A stretch of 64,000 nucleotides of DNA from the NCBI GenBank assembly GCA_033961575.1, contig CM066727.1:155171434-155235433 (forward strand). Direction: 5' to 3'. The notes beneath the pieces are model-generated. The model made no database searches and was not told the origin of the DNA. It saw only the letters and a program-made list of their open reading frames with translations. The translations under genes were made by a program, and so were the position numbers. Shown here in pieces: positions 10,190 through 21,800 of this stretch. Source of the DNA: Aselliscus stoliczkanus (Eukaryota; Chordata; Mammalia; Chiroptera; Hipposideridae). Numbering within the stretch: the first letter of the stretch is position 1; the number at the start of each line of letters is the position of its first letter.

Positions 10190-13100
10190 CAACCTCCACT
10201 TGGCATGAAAGAACTTGTTCCTGAGAGACTGAGGGATATGCCTAAAGTCACACAGTAAGTAAATTGTAGTGTTGGGACTAGACCCTAAATCTCCTGCCTT
10301 CTGGTCTGAGGCTTTTTCCAGTACGTTGGCAGGGCTGGGATGGGCCCTGCTGGGCTTTGGGGAGTGGGGCCTGGGCTTCCTGGCCGCAGAGCCCCTGGTA
10401 TGTGGCCCTATAAATAAACCCATTGTGTCTGTGTCAGAACCCCTTCCCTCTCCCCACCCCTAGCAGCTGCCCTTTTTTTTGGCGGTTGGCTTATGCTGTA
10501 GACGGGGAACAGGAGGGATCACTGGGGATAGAGAAGCCTTTTGGGCTCCTAACATGACTACCCTTCCTGCTACCCTGCCTGGAAGGGCGGGAGACTGATC
10601 CTACTGTCTGTTCAAAAAAACCACACCATAGTATAGAAGTGGGGGATACAGGGAGCCCCTCACTGAGAAGGGCTATTGTGTCTTGGAGCCAGTTGTCAGG
10701 ATGAGGGAAGGAAATTCTTGTCTGGCCTCTTTCCCTGAGAGGGGAGGAGACCAGCTGGAATTCTTAGGGCTAAAAGATGTCTTGGGCCAGGTATTAAGGG
10801 GGCCACTTTCAGGCCTGGACTGTCCTGGGGCCTCTGTCCTTATATCCCTCCTCATCCCCCGAGGCAGCCCAGGGCTGATCTTAGCTGGGAAGAAGTGTTC
10901 GCTGGGGGGGGCAGAAGTTGCTGTTTACAAGTGGACTCTTCTTGGGTGTGACAGGGATTCCAGAAAGCAGCTGGGGGATGAGGGGGAGCAGAGGGGAAAA
11001 CGGTTGGTGTTACGGATGATTTTGTTATTCAAGTCAGCTTCTCCATCTCTGCCTTCCCCCCCAGCCGCCCAGCCCTCCCCCACCTCCTGGTCCCTGGCTT
11101 CTCTCCCTAGAGGATTGGGGGGAACAGCTGGTGAGTGAGGGGCTCATCAGGGCCTGAAGGTCTTGGCGAAGAGCCGAGCTGAGGGAGCATGGAGGACAGG
11201 CCTGCTGCCACCCCTCTGGCCCCTTCTTCCCAGGCTTGGACCCGAGTTCAGCCTGTGCCCTGGCGGGGGTGGGGGGTGCGGGGGCTGGGGGGGGTGGGAG
11301 CTGCAGCTCCCACTGCTTTGATCTGCCTGCCAGAAAGACCAGGAAAGTCAGATGTCTTTTGAGGCCCTGGAAGCCCCGTCCCCTCCTGGTTTTAAAGGGG
11401 CAGAGGGTACTAGGGCCAATCATAACTAACTAGGCTGAAGAGATAGACAGCGGTCACCCAGATTCACTCTACGATAGGGCTGAGCCAGCCACGTCCCCAG
11501 GTTACTGAGGGAATCCCCCGCTCCCCCCCCCCCACAGCTGTTCCCACTTCCCAGTTCCTGGCTGTTTGCCAGCTGCCCCCACCCCACCCCCCAAGGACAG
11601 GCAAGAGAGTCTCTGCTCTTCCTCTCTTTCTTTCCCTCCCTCCCCTCAGCACTGAGGTCACCTCCCTCTGAATCTGGCCTTTGTGGGAGGCGGGGCTGCC
11701 TGTTGGCAGTTCTGGAGGGAGAAAGAAGCCACCAGTTCAAGTTAGAGCTCCCACCTCATACAGCTTCATCCCTACCCAGCCTGACTGGCATCAAGTGTTC
11801 CAGGCCCGACATCCCACATCCAGGATATATGGTAGGACCACCAAAGGAATGTTTGAAACAAGGGCCATCCTGAAATATCCAGGACAGAGTTTTCCTGGCC
11901 TTAGGTCAGCCTGAGGACAGGAGCCGTGAGGAGTTGTGGCCCCGGGGCGGAAACAGGAGGGTGTTCGGCCCCTGGGGCAAGGAGCCCCAAGTGACACCCA
12001 GCAGGGCCAGCCACTGGGGAACTGATCTGGGTTGGGTTTTTTGTTGTTGTTTTTTTCTCATGAGATTTAGGCCAAAACCCCAGACCCTGAAGAGCCTAAT
12101 TAGGCTCAGATCGGAGGTGATAGTAACTGTCTGGATCTTAATATTCCCTAGAGGAGTGAGAAGATGCAGGAAGTTTTCTTTTTGCCATGGAAATCTTGAA
12201 CTCCAAGTTTAGTGCGACTCACAGTGTGCACTCCTCCCCACTGCCAAGTTCAAATGCAAGCCTCTTCCCCGTGACTCTTCCTGCCCTCTGCTCATGGCCC
12301 TGCAGACACAGAGAAGGCCCCTCTTCCTGAGTCGGCCAGACCACCTCTGCCGAGGGCAGCAAACATCTCCCCAAAGTGGGGCTGAGTCATAGCCTGCCTC
12401 AGCCGACATTTCCGGAGCCTCTCCTAGGCCCAGCAGGGATATGGAGACACGCGTCGCAGAACTGTTGCTCTTGGAAGACTTATCACTTGGAGGGTCTCCT
12501 CCAGGTCACAGTGGGGCTCAGGCCTCCTTGCACTGAGATCCCTGCACAGGGGCTCAGATTGGAGGGTGACATAGTTGGGGCTCTGTGGGGGTGTGTTGGG
12601 TCCTCGTTGTCCCCAACACATAAAACCACATGTGCTTACCCCACAGCCAGCCCTCATGTTCTGGGCCTCGGGCCTAACCTGATGCCTTTTCAGTTTTACT
12701 ATTTTTAGGAAAAGATATCTCCTAAACCATCTTCACCCTTAGTTTGGTTTTGTTGTGTGAAGAACATAAAGCTTTATCTTTTTCTGGCCTCTGAACACTA
12801 CCCTATGCATCCTACTCCCTTCCTTCATCCTCCCACCCGTTTTCCCCATATTTCCCAGCACTCCCTCCCCGACCCCAACCCCTTTGTTCCCTGAGGGAGT
12901 CCACTGGGGAAATAAATGGTGAGAGAATTGAGGCAAAGCTAGTGATCCACGGGGGCAAGCCTCCCCTAGAGCAGGGGAGCCTCTGGGTGGATGAGGGCCA
13001 AGACAAGAATGTTACGGGGTGGGGTGGAACTGGCCCAATGGTGGAGGTAACCCGAGGCCTTTTTGGTTTTAACCCTTATTGGTGTATGTGAGAAGGAGGA

Positions 13101-13649
13101 TATTTCCTAAATTTTTTTCTCATATTTTTCTACGCCTGTCCATTTCTAAATATATCAAACACAATGTTAAGAGCAAACGAAGTTATACTCAATATATTTT
13201 TATGATGTTACAATAACAAAATAACAAAAAAGGACTTTAGATTGTGGTAGAGTGTTAAAAATAACTATTACGCAGCTTTTCCTTTCCTTCTAGTTTTCAG
13301 AAGCCCCCTTCCCACAGCTGTACACGCATATGTACTCACACTCAGGAAGATGCATTCTCCCCTTTTGCTGTTATGCCCTTCTCTTTCTAGGGCATCAGGC
13401 AGAGCAGAGTGAAAGGTGGGCTGGCCCTGTGGCTAGAGGGTAGCTGGCAGGAAGAGGGTTGGAGAGCAGAAGCCCCCCAAGGGTAGGGCAGGTTGGGCAG
13501 CACCCTCAGCTCTTCAGGTGCTGCCCCTACAGTGGGGACCCTTGGGTGAGGGGCCCGGGACGCAGGGTCTGCCTACCCGGTGAACAGACGGGAAGAGGGG
13601 GAGTGTAGCTGCAGCTCCCTGGCAAGACTTTGCACTGTGCCGACATCAG
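10190..13649. other. GC-rich but CpG-poor non-coding DNA upstream of NCKAP5L
   Basis: 10.3-11.8 kb is rich in G and C runs (poly-C near 11521-11534) but has few CpGs, so it is not a clear promoter island. A good donor-like gtgagtgagg at about 11131 stands alone. No family-like protein was seen in any frame. Confidence 0.5.
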
Positions 13650-13805
13650 GATGTGGTAATAGGAACAGCCTCCATTTACTGAATTCATTCAGGATACTCT
13701 TCATAGGTTATCTCGTTTCACCCTCCAACAACCCTTCGGATTAAGTAGTTTTATCCCCATGTTAGGTGAGGAAACAGATCTGGCAGAATTCGGATTCTAA
13801 CTTAG
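13650..13805. mobile_element. MIR relic
   Basis: 'catttactgaattcattcag ... tatcccatgttaggtgaggaaaca' type core with 'ttatccccatgttaggtgag'. Confidence 0.6.
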
Positions 13806-14199
13806 ATCTGTTAAAGTACATTGTTCCTGGAGCCCCGGGATTGTACAGAATATAAGGAGCTTACATCACAGCTTGTGTGTGTCCAGAGAGGCTGCCTGGG
13901 GGTGGGACAAAAACTACACCTGTCCAGTGTGCTTTGTGAATTAGCCATATAATTGGGGCGGAGTCCTTTACCTCCGGAGCCTGCTTCCTCACCCAGGCCA
14001 GTGCCCCCCCTTACAAGGCCAGTAGGAGAATCAGATGCAGTGGTGCGTGAGACGGTGCCAACACACAGGGTACTCAGTGTGAGTGCAATTTCCTGTTCCT
14101 CGGTTTCCTCATCGCAAATATAGGTGTTGATCATAGAATTGACCTCCCTTTGTGGTGCTGAAGATTAAAGAAGACGCATGTTGTGGAAAGGCCATATAG

Positions 14200-14522
14200 T
14201 ACCATGTGTTGCTGCTCATTTCCATCTGCTATCTGAGCGATTCCCGGCTGAGAGCTGGGATCTTTGCACTGGCTCTTCCTCTGCCCAGAATGCTTTTTCC
14301 ATCCCAGGATTTCATCTGGACTTCATTCAGGTCTCAGCTTGACTGTCACCCCTCAGTGCCTTGTCAGCACCCAGCATGTGTTCCTTGGTTTATCTGTGTG
14401 TTATCTGCCTCCCCCAATAGAATGGATGCTTCATAAAGGCAGGGCTTCCCTGGCTTGTTCTTCCCCATGGCACAGCGCCTGGCACACAGCAGAAGCCAAA
14501 TAAATGCTTGTGGAATGCATGG
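14200..14522 (+). mobile_element. L2 LINE 3'-end relic
   Basis: 'ctctgcccagaatgcttttt' and cagcgcctggcacacagcag...aataaatgcttgtggaatg match the L2 3' end. It stops just before the proposed NCKAP5L leader exon. Confidence 0.7.
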
Positions 14523-14550
14523 CTGAAATCATCTCCCTCTTTCTCCACAG

Positions 14551-14612
14551 GCAAGGTGACCATTCTGGCTGCCAGAGTGAGTGTGCCAGCCTGGTTGAGG
14601 GGCCAGAGACAG
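14551..14612 (+). other. NCKAP5L: Probable 5'UTR exon of NCKAP5L
   Basis: A 62-nt segment bounded by a strong acceptor (pyrimidine tract ending ctttctccacag) and a strong donor (gacag|gtgagg), about 1.1 kb before the first coding exon. It contains no ATG, as expected for a leader exon. It directly follows an L2 relic. No transcript evidence is available, so it could be a chance exon-like stretch. Confidence 0.45.
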
Positions 14613-15713
14613 GTGAGGGGCTCTGGGGCCTGTGCGTGCTGGTGATGGGGACCCGAGGAGGAGGGCCGGGGTTGGCAGAAGCACCCCCTGTGTCTCACTG
14701 TGGAGGACAGAGGAAAGAACATTCCTCTCGGTTGACGAGCTGCTGAGGGCTCCTCACTCCCTTGGTCCAAAAGCACTAAGCTCTTTTTGTGGGGCCTTCA
14801 ATGGAGCAGAGAGACAAGTGATTGGTGATGGACCGGGGACGTCCACCCTTTTACATGAGGAAGGGTTTCCCATTTACTGGAAATTTCCATAATATTTTGC
14901 AGAAGAAGGAAATGAGCACTTTCCTCTAGCAGAGAAATTGAAACTCAAATGGAAGATGCAGCCTGGTCAGGTATAATCAGTAACCATGGCAACAGTGGGG
15001 TGGGGTGGGGGCATCACATATGCAGTACAGGTCAGAACCCTGGCTGAACTGTGTCCAGGCAGTGACAGGCTAGTCTGTTTAGTAATCAGCCTGCCTCTTG
15101 CACACCAGCTGTGACACCAGTAAGTGTGAGCCTGGGCAATAAAGTGAGTACAGTGTCCGCGCCCTCCCAGAGCTGACAGCCCAGGGAAGACAGTTACAGA
15201 AACTGACAGAACTTGGATTAGGAGCCCTGAAGAATGAGTAGGAAGGAGCTGGCCAAGTGGAAAGGGGAGAGGGCGTCGAGACCCCTGCAGAGGACCAGTG
15301 TGCACCAGGAGGCTGGTCCACTGGACCCCGTGGAAGCAGAGAGCCGTGCAGGCCTGCAGGCCGCCTCCCAAATCCCCAGGAGGATACAGTGTGCCCATTG
15401 GAGGCCAGTCTCAGCGGAGAATTCAGGTTTCTCGGCTCCTGGCCAGTGTCTGGGTGAATGTGATAGGGCGAGTGTGGTTATAGGGGGTTATAAAACGGTG
15501 GTCTTGTTCTGAAAATGGGCAGAGTGTCCGTGCCTGTCCCATGACCGGGAGTGTCTTAGCCTTACCCTGAGCCATTTCAATGTCCGTGGCACATCAGTCA
15601 CACTGAGCTAAGCTCTGAGAATACTGACAAGTTTCATCTTTGTCCTCCTCCCCTGCTCGCCTCCTCCCTGGGCCCTGGAGTAGCCTGCTGGGCCTTCTCT
15701 CACTTGTTCCCAG

Positions 15714-15842
15714 GGCCTGATGTCGGAGACCATGGACCAGCCGCCTGGGAGTCCTGGAAACCTAAGGCCCGGAGAGGGTGGCGATGGCAGCATGGAGCCA
15801 GGCACCTGCCAGGAGCTTCTGCACCGATTGCGGGAGCTGGAG
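15714..15842 (+). CDS. NCKAP5L: NCKAP5L coding exon 1 (start codon at 15720)
   Basis: Acceptor ttgttcccag precedes 15714 and donor gtgggg follows 15842. It carries 6 nt of leader and residues 1-41, beginning MSETMDQ and ending HRLRELE. The phase at the end is 0. Confidence 0.93.
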
Positions 15843-18800
15843 GTGGGGCATAGGGCAGGGGGTGGGTGGCAGGGCTGCCCTTTCCTCTGAGCCTTGTATG
15901 GGTGTTTTGGGGTGTGGATGGACCTTCCTGTCAGCCCCCTTCTCTAGGCTGGAACATTTCTTAGAAGATGAGCATTTCTTATCAGAGCTCCTTGGAGAAG
16001 CCCTCTCCTTGCTCTTAGCTCTCCAGGCTAGGTGCCAGCTCAGGGACAAGAAGTGTGCACAGGGACAGGGCTGTCCTAACCCCCAAATGTCTCCCTTTTT
16101 ACCCGTCTTCTCCCCCACTTATCCCCTACTCTCCCAGCCTCTACTGGCTTTAGGAAATGGTTGGTCACACAGGCCATAGGAAGAAGGATTTGGATGACCT
16201 GGCATTCAGGAATTGAGGGCCAAGGACATGTATCCTTTTTAACTAAGGCCCTTCATCAAATTCTGAAGGCCCTGCCCTCCCCCCTCCAGCCTCCTCTGCC
16301 CTCTCCCCAGGGAAATAACGGTTACTCTTGGCAACTCCCACCTTAGGTCCTCCTGGCCGCTGTGTCTCCCCAGCTCCTCCAACCTCACTGACTGAGGTTG
16401 GGTTTACAGAAAACCAGCCATCTGAGCTCTGCCTTCTCGATGCCCTTGGTCTGTCTCTGCAGGCCTCTCCGTGGCAGAATCCTACACCTTGGGCAGGGGT
16501 GTAGCTAATAGACCCCATGCCTCTCCTTCCCAAAAAGGAATTTTCCCTGAGGGAAGAATGACCCCATAGCCTCCTTTCTACCCTCTTCCTCCCTCCTGCA
16601 GGCAGAGAACTCCGCTCTTGCTCAAGCCAACGAAAACCAGCGGGAGACCTATGAGCGCTGCCTGGATGAGGTCTGTGGGGTCTGCAGTGGGTCTGATGTG
16701 GGATAAGTGGGGAGAGACATGGCTTGTCTGCCCCAGACAGAAGCTGGGTCAGCTGACAGTTCTGTCTTGGGGCTTTCTGTCCCCAGGTTGCCAACCACGT
16801 GGTGCAGGCACTGCTGAACCAAAAGGTAAGCGGCCACAGGAGACATTCTCACCCCTGAGCCCAGTTGCTCTGGGAGAGGCCCTGGGGACCTCTGAGCCTG
16901 CTCAGCTAAGGCTTTGATAGGGACTAGAGGAGAGGGCTTGGTGGAAATGTCCTATTGGCCTAATAATGCCGCCCTGTTCCCCACCTCAGACAGGCCTGTA
17001 CTATTCTCCCTGGAGGCAGGGGTGGGCTAGGTAAGGCCAGATCTCCGGGTTATGATCACTTTGATCTGGGCTTGAATATTTCCCTTATTCTGGCCCTAGA
17101 TTGTAATGACCCCGAAAGCAATGTTCATGTTGTGAGCATAAGGTGGCATCTAAATATTTACTCAAGTACTATGGGTAATTTCTTGACATATGGTCCCCTC
17201 TGACCCCCAGGTCTTCTTCTGCCTTGTATGGGCCCTTCTTTGATGTCTGGTTTCTAAGAGGCAGGGGTTGGCACCACAGATGGGGAAGATACCAATGTGG
17301 GTGGAATTTACTTCCTACTGGGGTGGTTAACTTTAGAGAATTTACCGTCCCCTGAAGCTGTGATAGCTACAAACATAGGTAGTCTCAGCTCCCATGTAGG
17401 AGGAGGTTGCAGGAGAAGGGCATGCCGGAAGGAGGGGCGCTTCTCTGATGAGGGAGACTGTGCTCATACTGCTCCCTCACACCCCGCCATCGTCTTCCTC
17501 TCTCCCCCCCCGCCTCCTTCTGGGCGATGGCAGGACCTTCGGGAAGAGTGCATCAAGCTAAAGAAGAGGGTGTTTGACCTGGAACAGCAGAACCAGATGC
17601 TGAGCGCCCTGTTTCAGCAGAAACTCCAGCTCACGACGGGCTCCCTCCCTCAGGTGGGCACCAGCCAGTCTCCTTCCCTCACCCTGTCTCTTCTTCCTGC
17701 CTCCCCCAGCCCCGTCACCAACCTCTTTTCCCCCCAAACACCTACAGAAGCAGGCTATCAGTCATTCCCCTCCATTCTGGGGTCTGTCCATCAAGGGAAG
17801 GCCCTCCTAGCCTGATAGATCTGGGCCTTAGATGGGGTGAAAATTCCCTGAGTCCTCTCAAGCTGGGCCGTCCCCCACCTTGCAGGTATACCCCACCCAG
17901 CTGGATGGGGTCCCTTCTTGTTGACAGAGAAGGTTCTTTCTTGTTCTCGCCCTGTGTGGGGAGATGGGTGGAGGCTGAAAATGAAATTATTTCACACTCC
18001 CCAGCGGCCCCTTTGGACACTGCATTGCCTCTTCTTGGCCAGGGGCAGGGGTGGGACCGGGTGGAAGGCACCCAGTGTTTGGTGTCACAGAGAGGTCAGC
18101 AAAGGCACCAGATAACTGTGTGTGTGCGCATACTTCATATCTTGACCCACTGACTCAGGCATGTCTGCAGACCCTGGTCCCTGCTTCTAGCCCTGATACC
18201 TGCCTTATCTGGGAGAAGCAGGGGGCTACCAAGTTGTCACTTGGGGTCACTCTATCAGGAAGCCTTAAGGATGGGGTGACATGTGGGGGTGGGAGGATCA
18301 GGAGCAGCTCTAGGTATCAGAGGTGAACCGCAGGGTCTGAGGTCAGCCGGCACACCCCTCACCCCCGCTGACCTTGACAAGAAGAGAAGCATCTTTGTGT
18401 GTGAGTGAGAGAGCGAGAGGGAGACTGAATTTGTGTGTCTGTCTGATGTGAATCAGGCAGCTCTTGGCTCCCAGACCCTGAGCAGGCTCCCTGGGAAGCC
18501 TGACCCCTGGCAGAGGCCTGTCATCACCATGGCCTTTCTGGAGCCCCATCCCCCAGGCTGGTGCAGAGCTGGGTGAATCTGGCTGTGATTCTCTAGCTCC
18601 CCAGCCCTGAGTCCTGCTCTGCTACAGGGCTCCCCGTGGGATCCCCAGCCGCCTAACCACACCAGTAGGCCAGTCTCACCCCGTCCATACCCTTCTCAAT
18701 GACTGCTGATAAAAAGAGGTATAGAACATTGTTTTTTTACTTAAGTGGATTCTGGCATTTGAATTTGGGATTTTTAAATGAATTTTGGGTTTTGGGACAA

Positions 18801-21800
18801 TAGATTTAGAATGTCTTCCCCAGAGGTAACATGACATAATGGAAAGAGCATGAACCTTGGCCTCAGATAAACTGGGTTGGATTTCTAACTTAGCTAATTC
18901 TTAGCCCTGTGACGTTGGGCAAATTATATAATCTTATAAAGCACAGTTTTTCCCTTATAGGTGGGGATAAGAATATATGGCAAGTTGTTGTGAGGATTAA
19001 ATGAAATAATATATAATGGTTGGCCCACAGTAGATAGGCAATAATCGGCAGCTAATTGTCATTATTAATGTTATTCCCAAGTTGTGCTTTGTTAGGATGA
19101 AAGTTCCATTGAGCAAATGCTAATGCCTTTACCAACTCGTATGGAACTAGACAGGGCTGTGGCCTGTGCAGCACAACTGTAACCCCTAAAGGCTGGGACT
19201 ACAGAAGCTACAGGCGACAGCAGTACAAAGCAGAGTGTGACAGTGCTGTCCAAGAGCCAGTGGGGAGAGAGGCCATCAGAGACAGGATGGGGAGGGCTCC
19301 TTTAATCAGGTGACGTTGGACCTGGGCCTTGATGGATGGGAGATTTTCAAAGATTGCAGTAGGGGTTGGAGCAAAGGGATTCCCTGTGGAAGGAACAGAG
19401 CAGGGAAGCCTCAAGAGCGGCAAGCTGCTCAGCTGGGCTGGAATAAAGGATGTGTACAGGAGCAATGAGCGAGGCAGAACCGGCGACAGTCAGGGAAGAG
19501 CAGGCAGGCTGGGCCCAGACTCACGGCAGAGGAGTTCAGACTTGTCTCTGGAGGCAGTGGGCAGGCAGAGGAGGCTGGGAGCACAAAGATGCCTTAGAAA
19601 AAAGAAAACGAAAAATGTGCTTTAGGCTGCCTTGTGTCCTGGAAATTGAAAAGCCACCAAACCAGGTTAGGGAGACTGAAGTGCTGAGCAGCGTCCAGGC
19701 CTGAGGCGTGAGGATCTGGGCTGAAGGAGCAGCTGCAGGTGGCCAGAAGGAAGGCAGGAAGATGCTGCAGAGACAGGATTTAAAAGCTATGGGAGGGCCG
19801 ACCGAGTGGCGCGGCGGTTAAGCGCTGGCTTGGGATGCCAGCAGCCCCGGTTCGGGTCCCACTCATGAGGGCCAGTGACACTGCCCTCAAAAAAAAAAAT
19901 AGTTATGGGAAATGAGACACAGGGAAGAATTAAAATGGACTGGTATCTAGCTGAGATGCCTAAAAGAACCAAGTGACATTCTCAGGGACTCAGAGAGCAG
20001 TGACCCATGATTACATACTACTTTTGTATTCCTCAGACTAGAAGTTTCCCATGAGACCAAATAGGGAAGACGGAAGTGATGACTCCCGCCATCTCTTTTC
20101 TAGGACCCAGTAACAAATGCCTCTTCCCTTAGTCTCATCCTGTGATGCTGGGGTCACAGACTGTCAGGATGGGAAGGGGCCTCCCAGTTCATACTTTCTG
20201 TAATCGGGGAGGAGGCCCCACAGAAAAACAAAGTGGTCCTGGAGCCGCAGTGGCACCTAGGTTAGGTCTGCCACTGCCCTCAAACCCAGAGCCCCCCTCT
20301 TCTCCAAAGCCCCTTGACTGGTCTCACCCTCCCTGCCACCTGAGCAGACTTCTTCAATCTGCCTGTGTCATGGTCTCCTGAGGCTCCCCTGATCAGGTGG
20401 TGGGGACAGTGGTGAAAGCACACCGTGGGCCAGGATATGTCCCTGAAGGAACAAACTGGAAGGACGTTTTCCTTCCCCTGGGTGGGATGGCCTCCTTCAT
20501 GGGGGTTTAGGGACCTGGAACAGAGCACATGTGCTAACTCTGCCTCTCCCTACAGATCCCACTTGTCCCACTCCAGCCACCATCCGAGCCACCAGCTTCC
20601 CCCTCCCTGAGCTCCTCTGAGGGACTGGCCACCTCGCTGCCTCTGGGGCGCTGTGCTGGGCAGAGAGAGGTAGGAGGGCTGAGCACGGGGGTCTGTGGGC
20701 TCTGCCAGCTATGGACTCGTCAGTGGCTTCCACTGCTGTTTCCTAACAAGGCCCAGGGGAAGGGCTGTTTCCTGGTTCACAGATTCTCACCCAGCCCCCA
20801 GTTGTCACCTCATCCCAAGAAAAACAGATCCCCATCTCCACCCCCAACCACTGGCCTTGCAAGCAAATGCATTAGTACTGCACTAAGAGTCACAGCTCGC
20901 TCTGTGCCAGGCACCGTACTGAACACCTGGTTCTCATGTGGTTAAACATGATTACCATCCCATTTTACAGAGGATACATTGAGACTTAGAGATTACATAA
21001 ATTGCTGAAGGCCATATAACTTAACTAAGTGGTAGATCTGGGACTTGAACCTACAGTCTGGTTCCAGAGCCCGTGGAGTTAACCACTATATCAGACTGGA
21101 CTGGGCCCAAGAAGGGGCCGGGCAAAAGCCGGGAAGGGCTTGCAGTGGGGACATTCCCAGTCCCTTTCTCCATGAGGATCAGGTCAGCTAGCGGCTGCCT
21201 GACCTGAAAAGGCCTGGGCTTGCCTATAGTGACCAACATAGGACTTGGCCACATCATATCCCCTTCTTGAGTCTCTGTGTTCTTTCTGGAGTCTGAGAAA
21301 TGGACAGGCCTCCCTCTCCTGGAGCAAGCATGGCTGTCAGGGTTTTAGGTGGTCAGCCCTGCCGACCCAAACAGCAGTGGAAAGTGGCACTGGGATAACC
21401 CGGAAGGGAGTTGGGGTTCCCACCCAACCCCAGTCATGCCAGGAAGAAGAGTCAGGCTAACTAGGGCTCAGTGACCCTTGAGGAAGCTGAGCCATTATAT
21501 CTCAGCTGTCAATTCCTTTTGGGGACACAAACAAAATCAGGCCAGCTCTGTTCATGACATACTCAGTTATGTCCAGCCCAGGTCCTGGGTCTGCAAATAG
21601 TCTCTTCCTCATGCCGTTTCTCCCCGAAGGTGTGTTGGGAGCAGCAGCTGCGGCCAGGAGGCCCAGGACCCCCAGCCACCTCACCCCCAGTGCTGGATGC
21701 TCTGTCTCCTTTCCTTCGAAAGAAAGCCCAGATCCTGGAGGTGCTGAGAGCCCTGGAAGAGACTGACCCCTTGCTTCTGTGCTCACCTGCCACCCCCTGG

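Larger units (their letters stand above)
15843..20555 (+). other. NCKAP5L: NCKAP5L introns between coding exons 1 and 5
   Basis: Introns of 759, 116, 708 and 2902 nt. The last holds a MIR and one short SINE; otherwise nothing is recognised. The open frame from 17297 through exon 4 is just exon plus intron read-through. Confidence 0.8.

Noticed and set aside
11060..11140. Alternative NCKAP5L leader exon ending at gtgagtgagg (11131)
   Set aside because: The donor is good, but the matching acceptor would leave only about 20 nt or lie in a C-run, and there is no CpG island; support is too weak.
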